Positions 16,200 through 24,580 of a DNA stretch of 64,000 nucleotides are shown in pieces. Source of the DNA: Pseudomonas marginalis (GTDB lineage: Bacteria > Pseudomonadota > Gammaproteobacteria > Pseudomonadales > Pseudomonadaceae); the NCBI RefSeq assembly GCF_001645105.1, contig NZ_LKEG01000044.1, forward strand, positions 208,811-272,810, given 5' to 3'. The position numbers and the translations under genes were made by a program. Position 1 is the first letter of the stretch, and each line of letters opens with the position of its first letter. Under the pieces are notes generated by a model. It was not told the DNA's origin. It saw only the letters and a list, made by a program, of their open reading frames with translations, and ran no database searches.

Positions 16200-17467
16200 A
16201 GCTCAGCATCCTCGGCGCCCGCGTCATCGATCCGGCCAGTGGCCTGGATCACGTCACCGACCTTCATCTGGAAGCCGGCAAGATCATCGCCATCGGCGCC
16301 CCGCCCGCAGGCTTCAGCGCCAGCGAGACCCTAGACGCCAAAGGCCTGGTGGCCGCGCCTGGCCTGGTCGACCTGAACGTCGCCCTGCGCGAGCCAGGCT
16401 ACAGCCGCAAGGGCAACATCATCAGCGAAACCCGCGCCGCTGCAGCCGGTGGCGTGACCAGCCTGTGCTGCCCGCCGCACACCAAGCCGGTGCTGGACAC
16501 CTCGGCGGTTACCGAACTGATCCTCGACCGCGCCCGTGAGGCCGGCAATTGCAAAGTGTTCCCTATCGGCGCCCTGAGCAAAGGCCTGGAAGGCGAACAA
16601 CTCGCCGAGCTGATCGCCCTGCGTGACGCCGGTTGCGTGGCCTTCGGCAACGGCCTGGAAAGCTTTCGCAGCACCCGGACGCTGTTACGCGCCCTGGAAT
16701 ACGCAGCCACCTTCGACCTGACGGTGATCTTCCACTCCCAGGACCGCGACTTGGCTGAAGGCGGCCTGGCCCATGAAGGCGCCGTGGCCAGCTTCCTCGG
16801 CCTGCCGGGCATTCCGGAAACCGCCGAAACCGTGGCCCTGGCCCGTGACCTGCTGCTGGTGGAACAAAGCGGTGTGCGTGCGCACTTCAGCCAGTTGACC
16901 AGCGCCCGAGGCGTCGCCCTTATCGCCCAGGCACAGGCGCGCGGACTGCCGGTCACGGCGGATGTGGCGTTGTATCAGTTGATCCTGACGGATGAGGCGC
17001 TGATCGACTTCTCCAGCCTGTACCACGTGCAACCGCCGCTGCGCACCCTGGCCGACCGCGAAGGTTTGCGTGCGGCGGTCAAGTCCGGTGTGGTCTCGGC
17101 GATTTCCAGCCATCACCAGCCCCATGAGCGGGATGCCAAGCTGGCACCGTTTGGCGCGACAGAGCCGGGCATCAGCAGCGTCGAACTGTTGCTGCCGCTG
17201 GCGATGACACTGGTGGAGGACGGATTGCTGGACTTGCCGACACTGCTGGCACGCCTCAGCACCGGCCCGGCTGAGGCATTGCGCCTGCCGGCGGGTAAGT
17301 TGGCGGTGGGTTCGGCGGCGGACCTGGTGCTGTTTGACCCGGCCCGCTCCACGGTTGCCGGGGAGCAATGGCTGTCCAAAGGTGAAAACTGCCCGTTCAT
17401 CGGCCATAGCCTGCCGGCGACGGTGCGCTACACCTTGGTGGATGGGCGGATCAGCTACCAAGCCTGA
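16196..17467 (+). CDS. pyrC': Dihydroorotase-like PyrC' (catalytically dead ATCase partner)
   Basis: This 423-residue amidohydrolase-fold protein looks like a dihydroorotase, but where active enzymes have the metal-binding HxH it reads DLNVALREPG, with Asn61 and Ala63. It should therefore lack dihydroorotase activity. The known role of PyrC' in Pseudomonas is structural, holding the PyrB trimers in the dodecamer. It starts at GTG 16196, sharing bases with the pyrB stop (GTGA), so the chains are made together. The active dihydroorotase must be encoded elsewhere. Confidence 0.94.
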   Translation: MKLSILGARVIDPASGLDHVTDLHLEAGKIIAIGAPPAGFSASETLDAKGLVAAPGLVDLNVALREPGYSRKGNIISETRAAAAGGVTSLCCPPHTKPVLDTSAVTELILDRAREAGNCKVFPIGALSKGLEGEQLAELIALRDAGCVAFGNGLESFRSTRTLLRALEYAATFDLTVIFHSQDRDLAEGGLAHEGAVASFLGLPGIPETAETVALARDLLLVEQSGVRAHFSQLTSARGVALIAQAQARGLPVTADVALYQLILTDEALIDFSSLYHVQPPLRTLADREGLRAAVKSGVVSAISSHHQPHERDAKLAPFGATEPGISSVELLLPLAMTLVEDGLLDLPTLLARLSTGPAEALRLPAGKLAVGSAADLVLFDPARSTVAGEQWLSKGENCPFIGHSLPATVRYTLVDGRISYQA

Positions 17468-17472
17468 AAAAT

Positions 17473-17528
17473 CCCACATCTAATGTGGGCATGATCAATG
17501 TGGGAGGGGGCTTGCCCCCTCCCACATG
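17473..17528. terminator. Two hairpins between convergent pyrC' and the TM2 gene (REP-derived)
   Basis: CCCACAT/ATGTGGG (17473-17489) is followed by a second, longer hairpin 17497-17528 with arms TGTGGGAGGGGG and CCCCCTCCCACA. Both are built from REP sequence and sit between convergent genes. They could end transcription from both sides, although the T runs are poor. Confidence 0.6.
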
Positions 17529-17552
17529 TTGATCTCCACCAGAAGTTAAAGA

Positions 17553-17981
17553 TCAGCGGCCGCTGTTGCGCTCGGCATTACGGATCGATATCTGTGTATT
17601 CAACGTCCAGAAGTCATACAACACCCCTACCAAGAACAAACCGCCGGTCAGCAGGTAGATCAGGCCGGTGATCCATTTGCCTTGGTACATGCGGTGCACG
17701 CCAAACACCCCGAGAAACGCCAACAGCACCCAGGCCACGTTGTATTCGATCGGCCCGGCGGTAAAACGCAGGTCCGCTTCACGGTCCATGGACGGGATCA
17801 GGAACAGGTCGATCAGCCAGCCGATACCCAGCAAGCCAAAGGTGAAAAACCAGATCGTGCCGGTCACCGGCTTGCCGTAATAGAAGCGGTGCGCCCCAGT
17901 AAAACCAAAAATCCACAGCAGGTAACCGATCACCTTGCTGTGGGTGTCTTGCTGCGAACCAATCTGCTGATAGGTGTTCAT
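17553..17981 (-). CDS. Membrane protein with two tandem TM2 domains
   Basis: The 142-residue product contains two copies of the TM2 module. The first spans residues 20-63 (FGFTGAHRFYYGK then LGIGWLIDLFLIP). The second spans residues 84-127 (LGVFGVHRMYQGK then FLVGVLYDFWTL). Each should form a helical hairpin, giving four membrane helices. Single TM2 proteins are common, and their function is largely unknown. The tandem form suggests an internal duplication. The gene is a lone minus-strand unit convergent with pyrC'. Confidence 0.85.
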   Translation of the reverse strand: MNTYQQIGSQQDTHSKVIGYLLWIFGFTGAHRFYYGKPVTGTIWFFTFGLLGIGWLIDLFLIPSMDREADLRFTAGPIEYNVAWVLLAFLGVFGVHRMYQGKWITGLIYLLTGGLFLVGVLYDFWTLNTQISIRNAERNSGR

Positions 17982-18231
17982 CGCGTACCTCTTTTGCCTC
18001 GATAGATAAATTTTTTCACTTTCTTTGTGACTTTTTTACAGGCGCCCGACGTACGGCAAATGGTATCTTCCCTGCCCTGAAAGCCTTATGCCACCTGACT
18101 CGTGTAGGACAATTGCGGCGAATCGTCGCGTTTTTCCTGATTTTGACGTCAAGGTTCAGTCGACAAACGGCCTGAGAACGACACAAAAAGCTGTTATAAA
18201 GTTGCGCGCAAACCCATAAGAGCCACGCCTA

Positions 18232-18867
18232 ATGCGACCATTTTTCAAGACATGGCTAACCATTTGCCTATTAATGCCACTGGCCGCCCACGCCACCAAT
18301 CGTGAGCAACGACTTCCTAACGTTAACGGTTTCACCCCTAAAGTTCACAGCACACCAAGCACGGCCAAATCGGTAAAGCTGACCGTCAACCGCCCGACTC
18401 AACTGAGCAAGGCCCACGGTAAAGCAAACCCGGCCCTGATGGCAGTCAACACCAAACAGAGCAGCACCGTCCTCAGCCGCGCCGTGAACGTGCTCGGTAC
18501 TCCTTATCGTTGGGGCGGCAGCAGCCCAAGTAAAGGGTTCGACTGCAGTGGTTTGGTGAAATATGCGTTTAACGACGTAGCGGCCGTGGATTTGCCGCGC
18601 ACCTCCAACGCCATGGCCGCCGGCCACGGGCAGAAGGTTGACCGCAAGGACCTGAAACCGGGTGACCTGCTGTTCTTCAAACTGAAGAGCCGCCAGGTGA
18701 ACCACGTTGCCATCTACCTGGGCAACGACCGTTTCATCCACGCACCGCGCCGTGGCAAGGCGGTCAGCATCGACACGCTGAAGAAGCCGTTCTGGGACAA
18801 GAACTACGTGATCGCCAAGCGGGTGCTGCCGAAAGAGCAGAACAATCTGCGGGTCGTCCAGCGCTGA
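18232..18867 (+). CDS. C40 family (NlpC/P60) cell-wall endopeptidase, secreted
   Basis: The 211-residue protein starts with a signal peptide (FKTWLTICLLMPLAAHA, cut near residue 22). A basic, low-complexity linker follows, then an NlpC/P60 domain from about residue 80. The catalytic Cys is in GFDCSGLVKYAF, the His in VNHVAIYLGN, and the third polar residue is probably the His of RFIHAPRRGK. Such enzymes cut gamma-D-Glu/diaminopimelate bonds in peptidoglycan stem peptides. It stands alone between the TM2 gene (divergent) and pilT (convergent). Its exact substrate is inferred from the family. Confidence 0.9.
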   Translation: MRPFFKTWLTICLLMPLAAHATNREQRLPNVNGFTPKVHSTPSTAKSVKLTVNRPTQLSKAHGKANPALMAVNTKQSSTVLSRAVNVLGTPYRWGGSSPSKGFDCSGLVKYAFNDVAAVDLPRTSNAMAAGHGQKVDRKDLKPGDLLFFKLKSRQVNHVAIYLGNDRFIHAPRRGKAVSIDTLKKPFWDKNYVIAKRVLPKEQNNLRVVQR

Positions 18868-18890
18868 TTCCAGGCTGAAATGCGGTAAAC

Positions 18891-18983
18891 AATGTGGGAG
18901 GGGGCTTGCCCCCGATAGCGGTGGATCAGTCAGCTTATTTGTAGCTGACCCACTGTAATCGGGAGCAAGCCCCCTCCCACATT
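18891..18983. repeat. REPIN (GTGGGAGGGGGCTTGCCCCC class)
   Basis: A full REP starting AATGTGGGAGGGGGCTTGCC is mirrored by an inverted copy ending CCCCCTCCCACATT. The spacer itself pairs (CAGTCAGCT with AGCTGAC), so one extended hairpin is possible. It lies between the convergent peptidase and pilT genes. Confidence 0.9.
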
Positions 18984-18990
18984 TGGATCT

Positions 18991-20025
18991 TCATATCTCC
19001 CCAGGCACCCTCGCCTTCTCCCGTGCGTCTTCACGACTGATCACCCCCTCCCCGACCAGCGCCTTCAAGCTCATATCCAACGTCTTCATCCCCAACGCCC
19101 CACCGGTCTGGATCGCTGAGACCATCTGCGCCACCTTGTCCTCGCGGATCAGATTGCGAATGGCCGGCGTGCCCAGCATGATTTCATGGGCCGCCACGCG
19201 CCCGCCGCCGACCTTCTTCACCAGGACCTGGGACACCACCGCCTGCAACGACTCCGACAGCATCGAGCGGACCATGGCCTTTTCCCCCGCCGGGAACACG
19301 TCCACCAGCCGGTCTACGGTCTTTGCCGCAGACGTGGTGTGCAGGGTGCCAAATACCAGGTGTCCGGTCTCAGCCGCTGTCAGCGCCAGGCGAATGGTTT
19401 CCAAGTCGCGCAATTCGCCTACCAGGATCACGTCCGGGTCTTCACGCAGCGCCGAGCGCAGAGCGGTCGAAAAACTGTGAGTGTCACGGTGCACCTGGCG
19501 CTGGTTGATCAGGGCGGTCTTGGACGTGTGGATAAACTCGATAGGGTCTTCCAGAGTGAGGATGTGCTGGCGCCGATGCTGATTGAGAAAATCGATCATC
19601 GCCGCCAGGGTGGTGGACTTGCCCGAGCCGGTCGGGCCGGTCACCAGCACCAAGCCGCGTGGCAGCTGGGCGATACGCCGGAACACTTCGCCAAGGCCAA
19701 GGCTTTCCAGGCTTTGCACCTCGCTGGGAATCGTGCGAAACACCGCCCCCATGCCACGGTCCTGCGTGAACACATTGGCCCGGAAGCGCGCCACGCCAGG
19801 CAGTTCGAACGCAAAATCCGTTTCAAGAGATGTTTCGAAATCCTTTTGCTGGTGCTGATTGAGCAACGGGCTCAATAAGTCCGCCACTTGCCGGGGTGAG
19901 AGCACCGGCCAATCCAACGGCCACACCTCGCCATCCACCCGCAACATCGGCGCCAGGCCGGCCGACAGATGCAGGTCGGAGGCGCCACGGCTTACGCTGG
20001 CCGCCAGCAATTCAGTGATATCCAT
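18991..20025 (-). CDS. pilT: Type IV pilus retraction ATPase PilT
   Basis: The 344-residue hexameric ATPase drives pilus retraction. Motifs seen are Walker A GPTGSGKST, the Asp box ILTLEDPIEF, Walker B DPDVILVGELRD and the His box HLVFGTLHT. The retraction-specific AIRNLIRE identifies PilT rather than PilU. I took the ATG at 20025 (MDITELLAAS), which gives the standard length; upstream in-frame codons extend into the yggS gene on the other strand. No pilU follows: the next element downstream is a REPIN and then a convergent gene. Confidence 0.96.
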   Translation of the reverse strand: MDITELLAASVSRGASDLHLSAGLAPMLRVDGEVWPLDWPVLSPRQVADLLSPLLNQHQQKDFETSLETDFAFELPGVARFRANVFTQDRGMGAVFRTIPSEVQSLESLGLGEVFRRIAQLPRGLVLVTGPTGSGKSTTLAAMIDFLNQHRRQHILTLEDPIEFIHTSKTALINQRQVHRDTHSFSTALRSALREDPDVILVGELRDLETIRLALTAAETGHLVFGTLHTTSAAKTVDRLVDVFPAGEKAMVRSMLSESLQAVVSQVLVKKVGGGRVAAHEIMLGTPAIRNLIREDKVAQMVSAIQTGGALGMKTLDMSLKALVGEGVISREDAREKARVPGEI

Positions 20026-20082
20026 AGGGCTTTCCATTTCCAGTAGAATGCCGCGGACTCCATATCCACGGGCGCATCTTGA

Positions 20083-20769
20083 ATGTCGACGATAGCAGAC
20101 AACATCGGCCAGGTTAGCCAGCGCATCCGCGCCGCAGCCGACGCCGTGCAACGTGACGCAAGCAGCATCCACCTGCTGGCCGTGAGCAAGACCAAACCCG
20201 CGCAAGCCGTGCGCGAAGCCTATGCCGCCGGAATGCGCGACTTTGGCGAGAACTATCTGCAGGAAGCCTTGGGCAAACAGGCCGAATTAACCGACCTGCC
20301 CTTGAGTTGGCACTTCATCGGCCCCATTCAATCGAACAAGACGCGCGCTATCGCCGAGAACTTCGCTTGGGTGCATTCCGTGGACCGCCTCAAAGTTGCA
20401 CAACGCCTGTCCGAACAACGCCCGGCCGACCTGCCACCGCTGAACATCTGCATCCAGGTCAACGTCAGTGGCGAAGCCAGCAAGTCCGGCTGTACGCCCG
20501 CCGACCTGCCCGCCCTGGCCAATGCGATCAGCGCCCTGCCGCGCCTGAAGTTGCGTGGCCTGATGGCGATTCCTGAGCCGACTGAAGATCGTGCCGCGCA
20601 AGATGCAGCGTTTGCCGCTGTACGCGACCTGCAAAACAGCCTGAACCTGCCGCTCGACACACTTTCCATGGGCATGAGCCACGACCTTGAGTCGGCCATC
20701 GCCCAAGGCGCCACCTGGGTGCGGATCGGTACCGCCCTGTTTGGCGCCCGCGACTACGGCCAGCCATGA
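20083..20769 (+). CDS. yggS: YggS family pyridoxal 5'-phosphate homeostasis protein
   Basis: The 228-residue TIM-barrel protein binds PLP through the Lys in HLLAVSKTKP and takes part in vitamin B6 and amino-acid homeostasis without a known catalytic activity. Other family marks are DFGENYLQEA, WHFIGPIQSNK and the C-terminal MGMSHDLESAIAQGATWVRIGTALFG. It is divergent from pilT with a 57-base gap, and proC starts 33 bases downstream. The yggS-proC pairing is widely conserved. Confidence 0.95.
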   Translation: MSTIADNIGQVSQRIRAAADAVQRDASSIHLLAVSKTKPAQAVREAYAAGMRDFGENYLQEALGKQAELTDLPLSWHFIGPIQSNKTRAIAENFAWVHSVDRLKVAQRLSEQRPADLPPLNICIQVNVSGEASKSGCTPADLPALANAISALPRLKLRGLMAIPEPTEDRAAQDAAFAAVRDLQNSLNLPLDTLSMGMSHDLESAIAQGATWVRIGTALFGARDYGQP

Positions 20770-20802
20770 AATGGCTGACTTCCATCTGAGTAAGGACCTG
20801 TC

Positions 20803-21621
20803 ATGAGCAACACGCGTATTGCCTTTATCGGCGCCGGTAACATGGCGGCCAGCCTGATCGGTGGCCTGCGGGCCAAGGGCCTGGACGCCGCGCAGATCCG
20901 CGCCAGCGACCCCGGCGCCGACACCCGTGCCCGCGTCAGCGCCGAGCACGGTATTGAAACCTTTGCCGACAACGCCGAGGCCATCCGTGGCGTCGATGTG
21001 ATCGTGCTGGCGGTGAAGCCGCAGGCCATGAAGGCCGTGTGCGAAAGCCTTCGCCCGAGCCTGCAACCGCAGCAACTGGTGGTGTCCATCGCCGCCGGCA
21101 TTACCTGCGCCAGCATGAATAACTGGCTGGGCGCCCAGCCGATCGTACGCTGCATGCCCAACACCCCAGCGCTGGTCAGCCAAGGCGTGAGCGGCTTGTA
21201 CGCCACCGCCGAAGTGAGCGCCGAACAACGCAACCAGGCGCAAGCGCTGCTGTCCGCCGTGGGCACCGCCCTGTGGTTGGAACACGAGCAGCAGCTGGAC
21301 GCGGTCACCGCCGTGTCCGGCAGCGGCCCGGCGTATTTTTTCCTGTTGATCGAAGCCATGACCGCCGCCGGGGTGAAGCTGGGACTGTCCAAGGACGTTG
21401 CCGAGCAACTCGCCGAGCAGACCGCCTTGGGTGCCGCGCATATGGCGGTTGCCAGCGATGTGGACGCGGCCGAGTTGCGCCGCCGCGTGACCTCCCCCGG
21501 CGGCACCACACAGGCGGCCATCGAGTCGTTCCAGGCCGGGGGCTTTGAAGCCTTGGTGGAAAAAGCATTGAGTGCCGCTGCGCACCGCTCGGCGGAACTC
21601 GCCGAACAACTGGGCAAATAA
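20803..21621 (+). CDS. proC: Pyrroline-5-carboxylate reductase
   Basis: ProC reduces 1-pyrroline-5-carboxylate to proline with NAD(P)H. The 272-residue protein has the Rossmann motif IAFIGAGNMAASLIGG at the N-terminus, VLAVKPQ, RCMPNTPALV and the C-terminal helical signature VSGSGPAYFF...TSPGGTTQAAI. Length is normal and a good ribosome binding site precedes the ATG. It lies inside the yggS-proC-yggT run, ten bases before yggT. Confidence 0.97.
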   Translation: MSNTRIAFIGAGNMAASLIGGLRAKGLDAAQIRASDPGADTRARVSAEHGIETFADNAEAIRGVDVIVLAVKPQAMKAVCESLRPSLQPQQLVVSIAAGITCASMNNWLGAQPIVRCMPNTPALVSQGVSGLYATAEVSAEQRNQAQALLSAVGTALWLEHEQQLDAVTAVSGSGPAYFFLLIEAMTAAGVKLGLSKDVAEQLAEQTALGAAHMAVASDVDAAELRRRVTSPGGTTQAAIESFQAGGFEALVEKALSAAAHRSAELAEQLGK

Positions 21622-21630
21622 GGAGCCAAC

Positions 21631-22221
21631 ATGATTGGTTTGAACACCGCAGCCGTCTACGTGCTGCAAACCCTCGGCAGCCTGTACCTGCTGATCGTAC
21701 TGATGCGCTTCGTGCTGCAACTGGTACGCGCGAACTTCTACAACCCGCTGTGCCAGTTCATCGTCAAGGCCACCCAGCCGCTGCTCAAGCCGTTGCGTCG
21801 AATCATCCCGAGCCTGTTCGGCCTGGACATGTCGTCGCTGGTGCTGGCGATCCTGGTGCAGTTGGCCTTGATGGCGCTGACCCTGCTGCTGACCTACGGC
21901 ACCACCGGCAATTTCGTACAGTTGCTGATCTGGGCGATCATCGGCGTGACCGCGCTGTTCCTGAAGATCTTTTTCTTCGCCTTGATCATCAGCGTGATCC
22001 TGTCCTGGGTCGCGCCGGGTAGCCACAACCCTGGCGCCGAGCTGGTGAACCAGATCTGCGAACCGGCCCTGGCGCCGTTCCGCAAGCTGCTGCCGAACCT
22101 GGGCGGCCTGGATATTTCGCCGATCCTGGCGTTCATGGTGCTCAAGTTGCTGGATATGCTGGTGATCAACAACCTGGCGGCGATGACCATGATGCCGGAC
22201 ATTCTGCGTTTGCTGATCTAA
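21631..22221 (+). CDS. yggT: YggT family membrane protein
   Basis: The 196-residue protein has two repeated YggT halves, each with a hydrophobic helix pair and the family motif (FYNPLCQFIVKATQPLLKPL in the first, AELVNQICEPALAPFRKLLP in the second). Four or more membrane helices are expected. YggT has been linked to osmotic shock tolerance and envelope organisation, but its mechanism is unclear. A small REP-like hairpin follows it. Confidence 0.92.
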   Translation: MIGLNTAAVYVLQTLGSLYLLIVLMRFVLQLVRANFYNPLCQFIVKATQPLLKPLRRIIPSLFGLDMSSLVLAILVQLALMALTLLLTYGTTGNFVQLLIWAIIGVTALFLKIFFFALIISVILSWVAPGSHNPGAELVNQICEPALAPFRKLLPNLGGLDISPILAFMVLKLLDMLVINNLAAMTMMPDILRLLI

Positions 22222-22229
22222 CGCGGATC

Positions 22230-22260
22230 AAATGTGGGAGCAAGCCTGCTCCCACATTTT
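22230..22260. terminator. REP-derived hairpin after yggT
   Basis: AAATGTGGGAGC and GCTCCCACATTT flank a seven-base loop. It ends in TTTT and lies between yggT and metX, so it may separate the two transcription units. Confidence 0.6.
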
Positions 22261-22356
22261 CGAACTGCACACTGAATTCAATCCGCGCAGGCCTTTGCTT
22301 GCCGCTGGGGTTCGCGCTCTTTAGACTTACGCCTCATTTAAACGAGAGCAGGGTCG

Positions 22357-23496
22357 ATGCCAACTGCCTTTCCCCCCGATTCTGTTGGACTGGTCGTGCC
22401 CCAAATGGCGCACTTCAGCGAACCGCTGGCCCTGGCCTGCGGCCGTTCGCTGCCTGCCTACGACCTGATCTATGAAACCTACGGCCAACTGAATGCCACG
22501 GCGAGCAACGCCGTGCTGATCTGCCACGCCTTGTCCGGCCATCACCACGCTGCCGGCTTCCACTCGGTCGACGAGCGCAAACCCGGCTGGTGGGACAGTT
22601 GCATCGGCCCCGGCAAACCCATCGACACGAACAAGTTCTTTGTGGTCAGCCTGAACAACCTCGGCGGCTGCAACGGCTCCACCGGCCCGAGCAGCGTCAA
22701 CCCTGAGAACGGCAAGCCGTTCGGCGCGGACTTCCCGGTGCTCACCGTGGAAGACTGGGTGCACAGCCAGGCGCGCCTGGCCGACCTGCTGGGCATCGAC
22801 CAATGGGCCGCCGTGATCGGCGGCAGCCTGGGCGGCATGCAAGCGCTGCAATGGACCATCACTTACCCCGATCGCGTGCGCCATTGCCTGGCCATCGCCT
22901 CGGCTCCTAAATTGTCGGCGCAGAACATCGCCTTCAACGAAGTGGCGCGCCAGGCGATCCTGACCGACCCTGAGTTCCACGGTGGTTCGTTCCAGGAGGC
23001 CGGTGTGATCCCCAAGCGCGGCCTGATGCTGGCGCGGATGGTCGGTCACATCACTTACCTGTCCGATGACTCCATGGGCGAGAAATTCGGCCGTGGCCTC
23101 AAGAGCGAGAAGCTCAACTACGACTTCCACAGCGTCGAGTTCCAGGTAGAAAGCTACCTGCGTTATCAGGGTGAGGAGTTCTCGGGGCGTTTCGACGCCA
23201 ACACCTATTTGCTGATGACCAAGGCGTTGGACTACTTCGACCCAGCCGCCAACTTTGATGACGACCTGGCGAAAACCTTCGAAGGCGCCACGGCCAAGTT
23301 CTGCGTGATGTCATTTACCACCGACTGGCGCTTCTCGCCGGCGCGCTCCCGCGAGCTGGTGGATGCTCTGATGGCTGCGCGCAAGGACGTCTGCTACCTG
23401 GAGATCGATGCACCGCAAGGCCACGACGCCTTCCTGATCCCGATCCCACGCTACTTGCAGGCCTTCAGCAATTACATGAACCGCATAACTTTGTGA
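22357..23496 (+). CDS. metX: Homoserine O-acyltransferase MetX (probably succinyltransferase)
   Basis: The 379-residue alpha/beta hydrolase-fold enzyme activates homoserine for methionine synthesis. The nucleophile Ser lies in GGSLGGMQA, the acid in FTTDWRFSP and the catalytic His in QGHDAFLIP. MetX proteins can use acetyl-CoA or succinyl-CoA; in Pseudomonas the metX-metW type is reported to use succinyl-CoA. The donor cannot be read confidently from sequence here. It lies seven bases before metW, its usual partner. Confidence 0.94.
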   Translation: MPTAFPPDSVGLVVPQMAHFSEPLALACGRSLPAYDLIYETYGQLNATASNAVLICHALSGHHHAAGFHSVDERKPGWWDSCIGPGKPIDTNKFFVVSLNNLGGCNGSTGPSSVNPENGKPFGADFPVLTVEDWVHSQARLADLLGIDQWAAVIGGSLGGMQALQWTITYPDRVRHCLAIASAPKLSAQNIAFNEVARQAILTDPEFHGGSFQEAGVIPKRGLMLARMVGHITYLSDDSMGEKFGRGLKSEKLNYDFHSVEFQVESYLRYQGEEFSGRFDANTYLLMTKALDYFDPAANFDDDLAKTFEGATAKFCVMSFTTDWRFSPARSRELVDALMAARKDVCYLEIDAPQGHDAFLIPIPRYLQAFSNYMNRITL

Positions 23497-23503
23497 GAAC
23501 GCC

Positions 23504-24124
23504 ATGAGAGCCGACCTGGACATCATCCAAGACTGGATCCCCGCCGGCAGCCGCGTGCTCGACCTTGGGTGCGGCGATGGCGAACTGCTGAGCTGGCTGC
23601 GCGACCACAAGCAAGTCACCGGCTACGGCCTGGAAAACGACCCGGACAACATCGCCCAGTGCGTGGCCAAGGGCATCAACGTGATCGAGCAGGACCTGGA
23701 CAAGGGCCTGGGCAACTTTGCCAGCAACAGCTTCGATATCGTGGTGATGACCCAGGCCCTGCAGGCGGTGCACTACCCGGACCGCATCCTCGACGAGATG
23801 CTGCGCGTAGGTCGCCAGTGCATCATCACCTTCCCCAACTTCGGGCATTGGCGCTGCCGCTGGTACCTGGCCACCAAGGGCCGCATGCCGGTGTCGGACT
23901 TCCTGCCGTACACCTGGTACAACACGCCGAACATCCACTTTTGCACCTTCGAAGATTTCGAAGCCCTGTGTGGCGAGCGTGAAGCCAAGGTGATCAACCG
24001 CCTTGCCGTCGATCAACAGCATCGCCACGGCTGGGCGAGTAAGCTATGGCCCAATCTGTTGGGCGAAATCGGTATTTATCGGGTCAGCAGTCCTGGCCTG
24101 ACGGACCACAAGATTGCCGTCTAA
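23504..24124 (+). CDS. metW: Methionine biosynthesis protein MetW
   Basis: A 206-residue SAM-methyltransferase-like protein. It has the glycine-rich motif VLDLGCGDGELLSWL, then VVMTQALQAVHYP and ITFPNFGHWRCRW. MetW is found next to metX and is needed for efficient MetX activity in several proteobacteria, though its own catalytic role is unclear. It follows metX after seven bases and precedes the DUF4426 gene by 21 bases. Confidence 0.94.
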   Translation: MRADLDIIQDWIPAGSRVLDLGCGDGELLSWLRDHKQVTGYGLENDPDNIAQCVAKGINVIEQDLDKGLGNFASNSFDIVVMTQALQAVHYPDRILDEMLRVGRQCIITFPNFGHWRCRWYLATKGRMPVSDFLPYTWYNTPNIHFCTFEDFEALCGEREAKVINRLAVDQQHRHGWASKLWPNLLGEIGIYRVSSPGLTDHKIAV

Positions 24125-24145
24125 TCATTTTCAAGAGGGACGATC

Positions 24146-24580
24146 ATGAGTCGTTTGGCTGTTTTTCTATTGACCGCATGCCTGGGTGCCAGCGCCATGG
24201 CCGCGGACGCTATCGACGCTAATCGCAAGAAAGACTTCGGCGATATCACCGTTCACTACAACACGTTCACCTCCAGCTTCCTGCAACCGGAAACCGCCCA
24301 GAAAGTCGGCGTGGTGCGCAGCAAAGAGAAGGGCTTGATCAACGTGACCGTGATCAAGGGCGTGACCCCGGTGGCCGCGCAAGTGACGGGCACCATCAAG
24401 GATTTGGGTGGCAAAAGCGAGATCCTCACCTTCAAGCAAATCAACGAGAAAGGTGGCATCAATTATCTCGCGCCCTACGCCGTGACCCAGCGCGAATACA
24501 AGACCTTTACCATCAACGTTGAAACCGGCGGCAAAGCCCATAGCTTCCAATTCAACCAGGAACTGTTTCCGGCGGAATGA
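24146..24580 (+). CDS. DUF4426 family exported protein
   Basis: The 144-residue product has a signal peptide (RLAVFLLTACLGASAMAAD, cut near residue 20). A compact beta-rich domain of about 120 residues with no cysteines follows. HYNTFTSSFLQPE, VTVIKG and ITYLAP-like strands mark the family. The function is unknown. Its stop overlaps the rdgB start (ATGATGA), so it is translated as part of the metX-metW-rdgB-hemW run. A periplasmic protein inside an operon of cytoplasmic metabolic and repair enzymes is unexpected, yet the order is conserved in Pseudomonas. Confidence 0.85.
   Translation: MSRLAVFLLTACLGASAMAADAIDANRKKDFGDITVHYNTFTSSFLQPETAQKVGVVRSKEKGLINVTVIKGVTPVAAQVTGTIKDLGGKSEILTFKQINEKGGINYLAPYAVTQREYKTFTINVETGGKAHSFQFNQELFPAE

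Noticed and set aside
22222..22356. Possible SAM riboswitch before metX
   Set aside because: Only a REP-derived hairpin is present; none of the SAM riboswitch core motifs can be seen.
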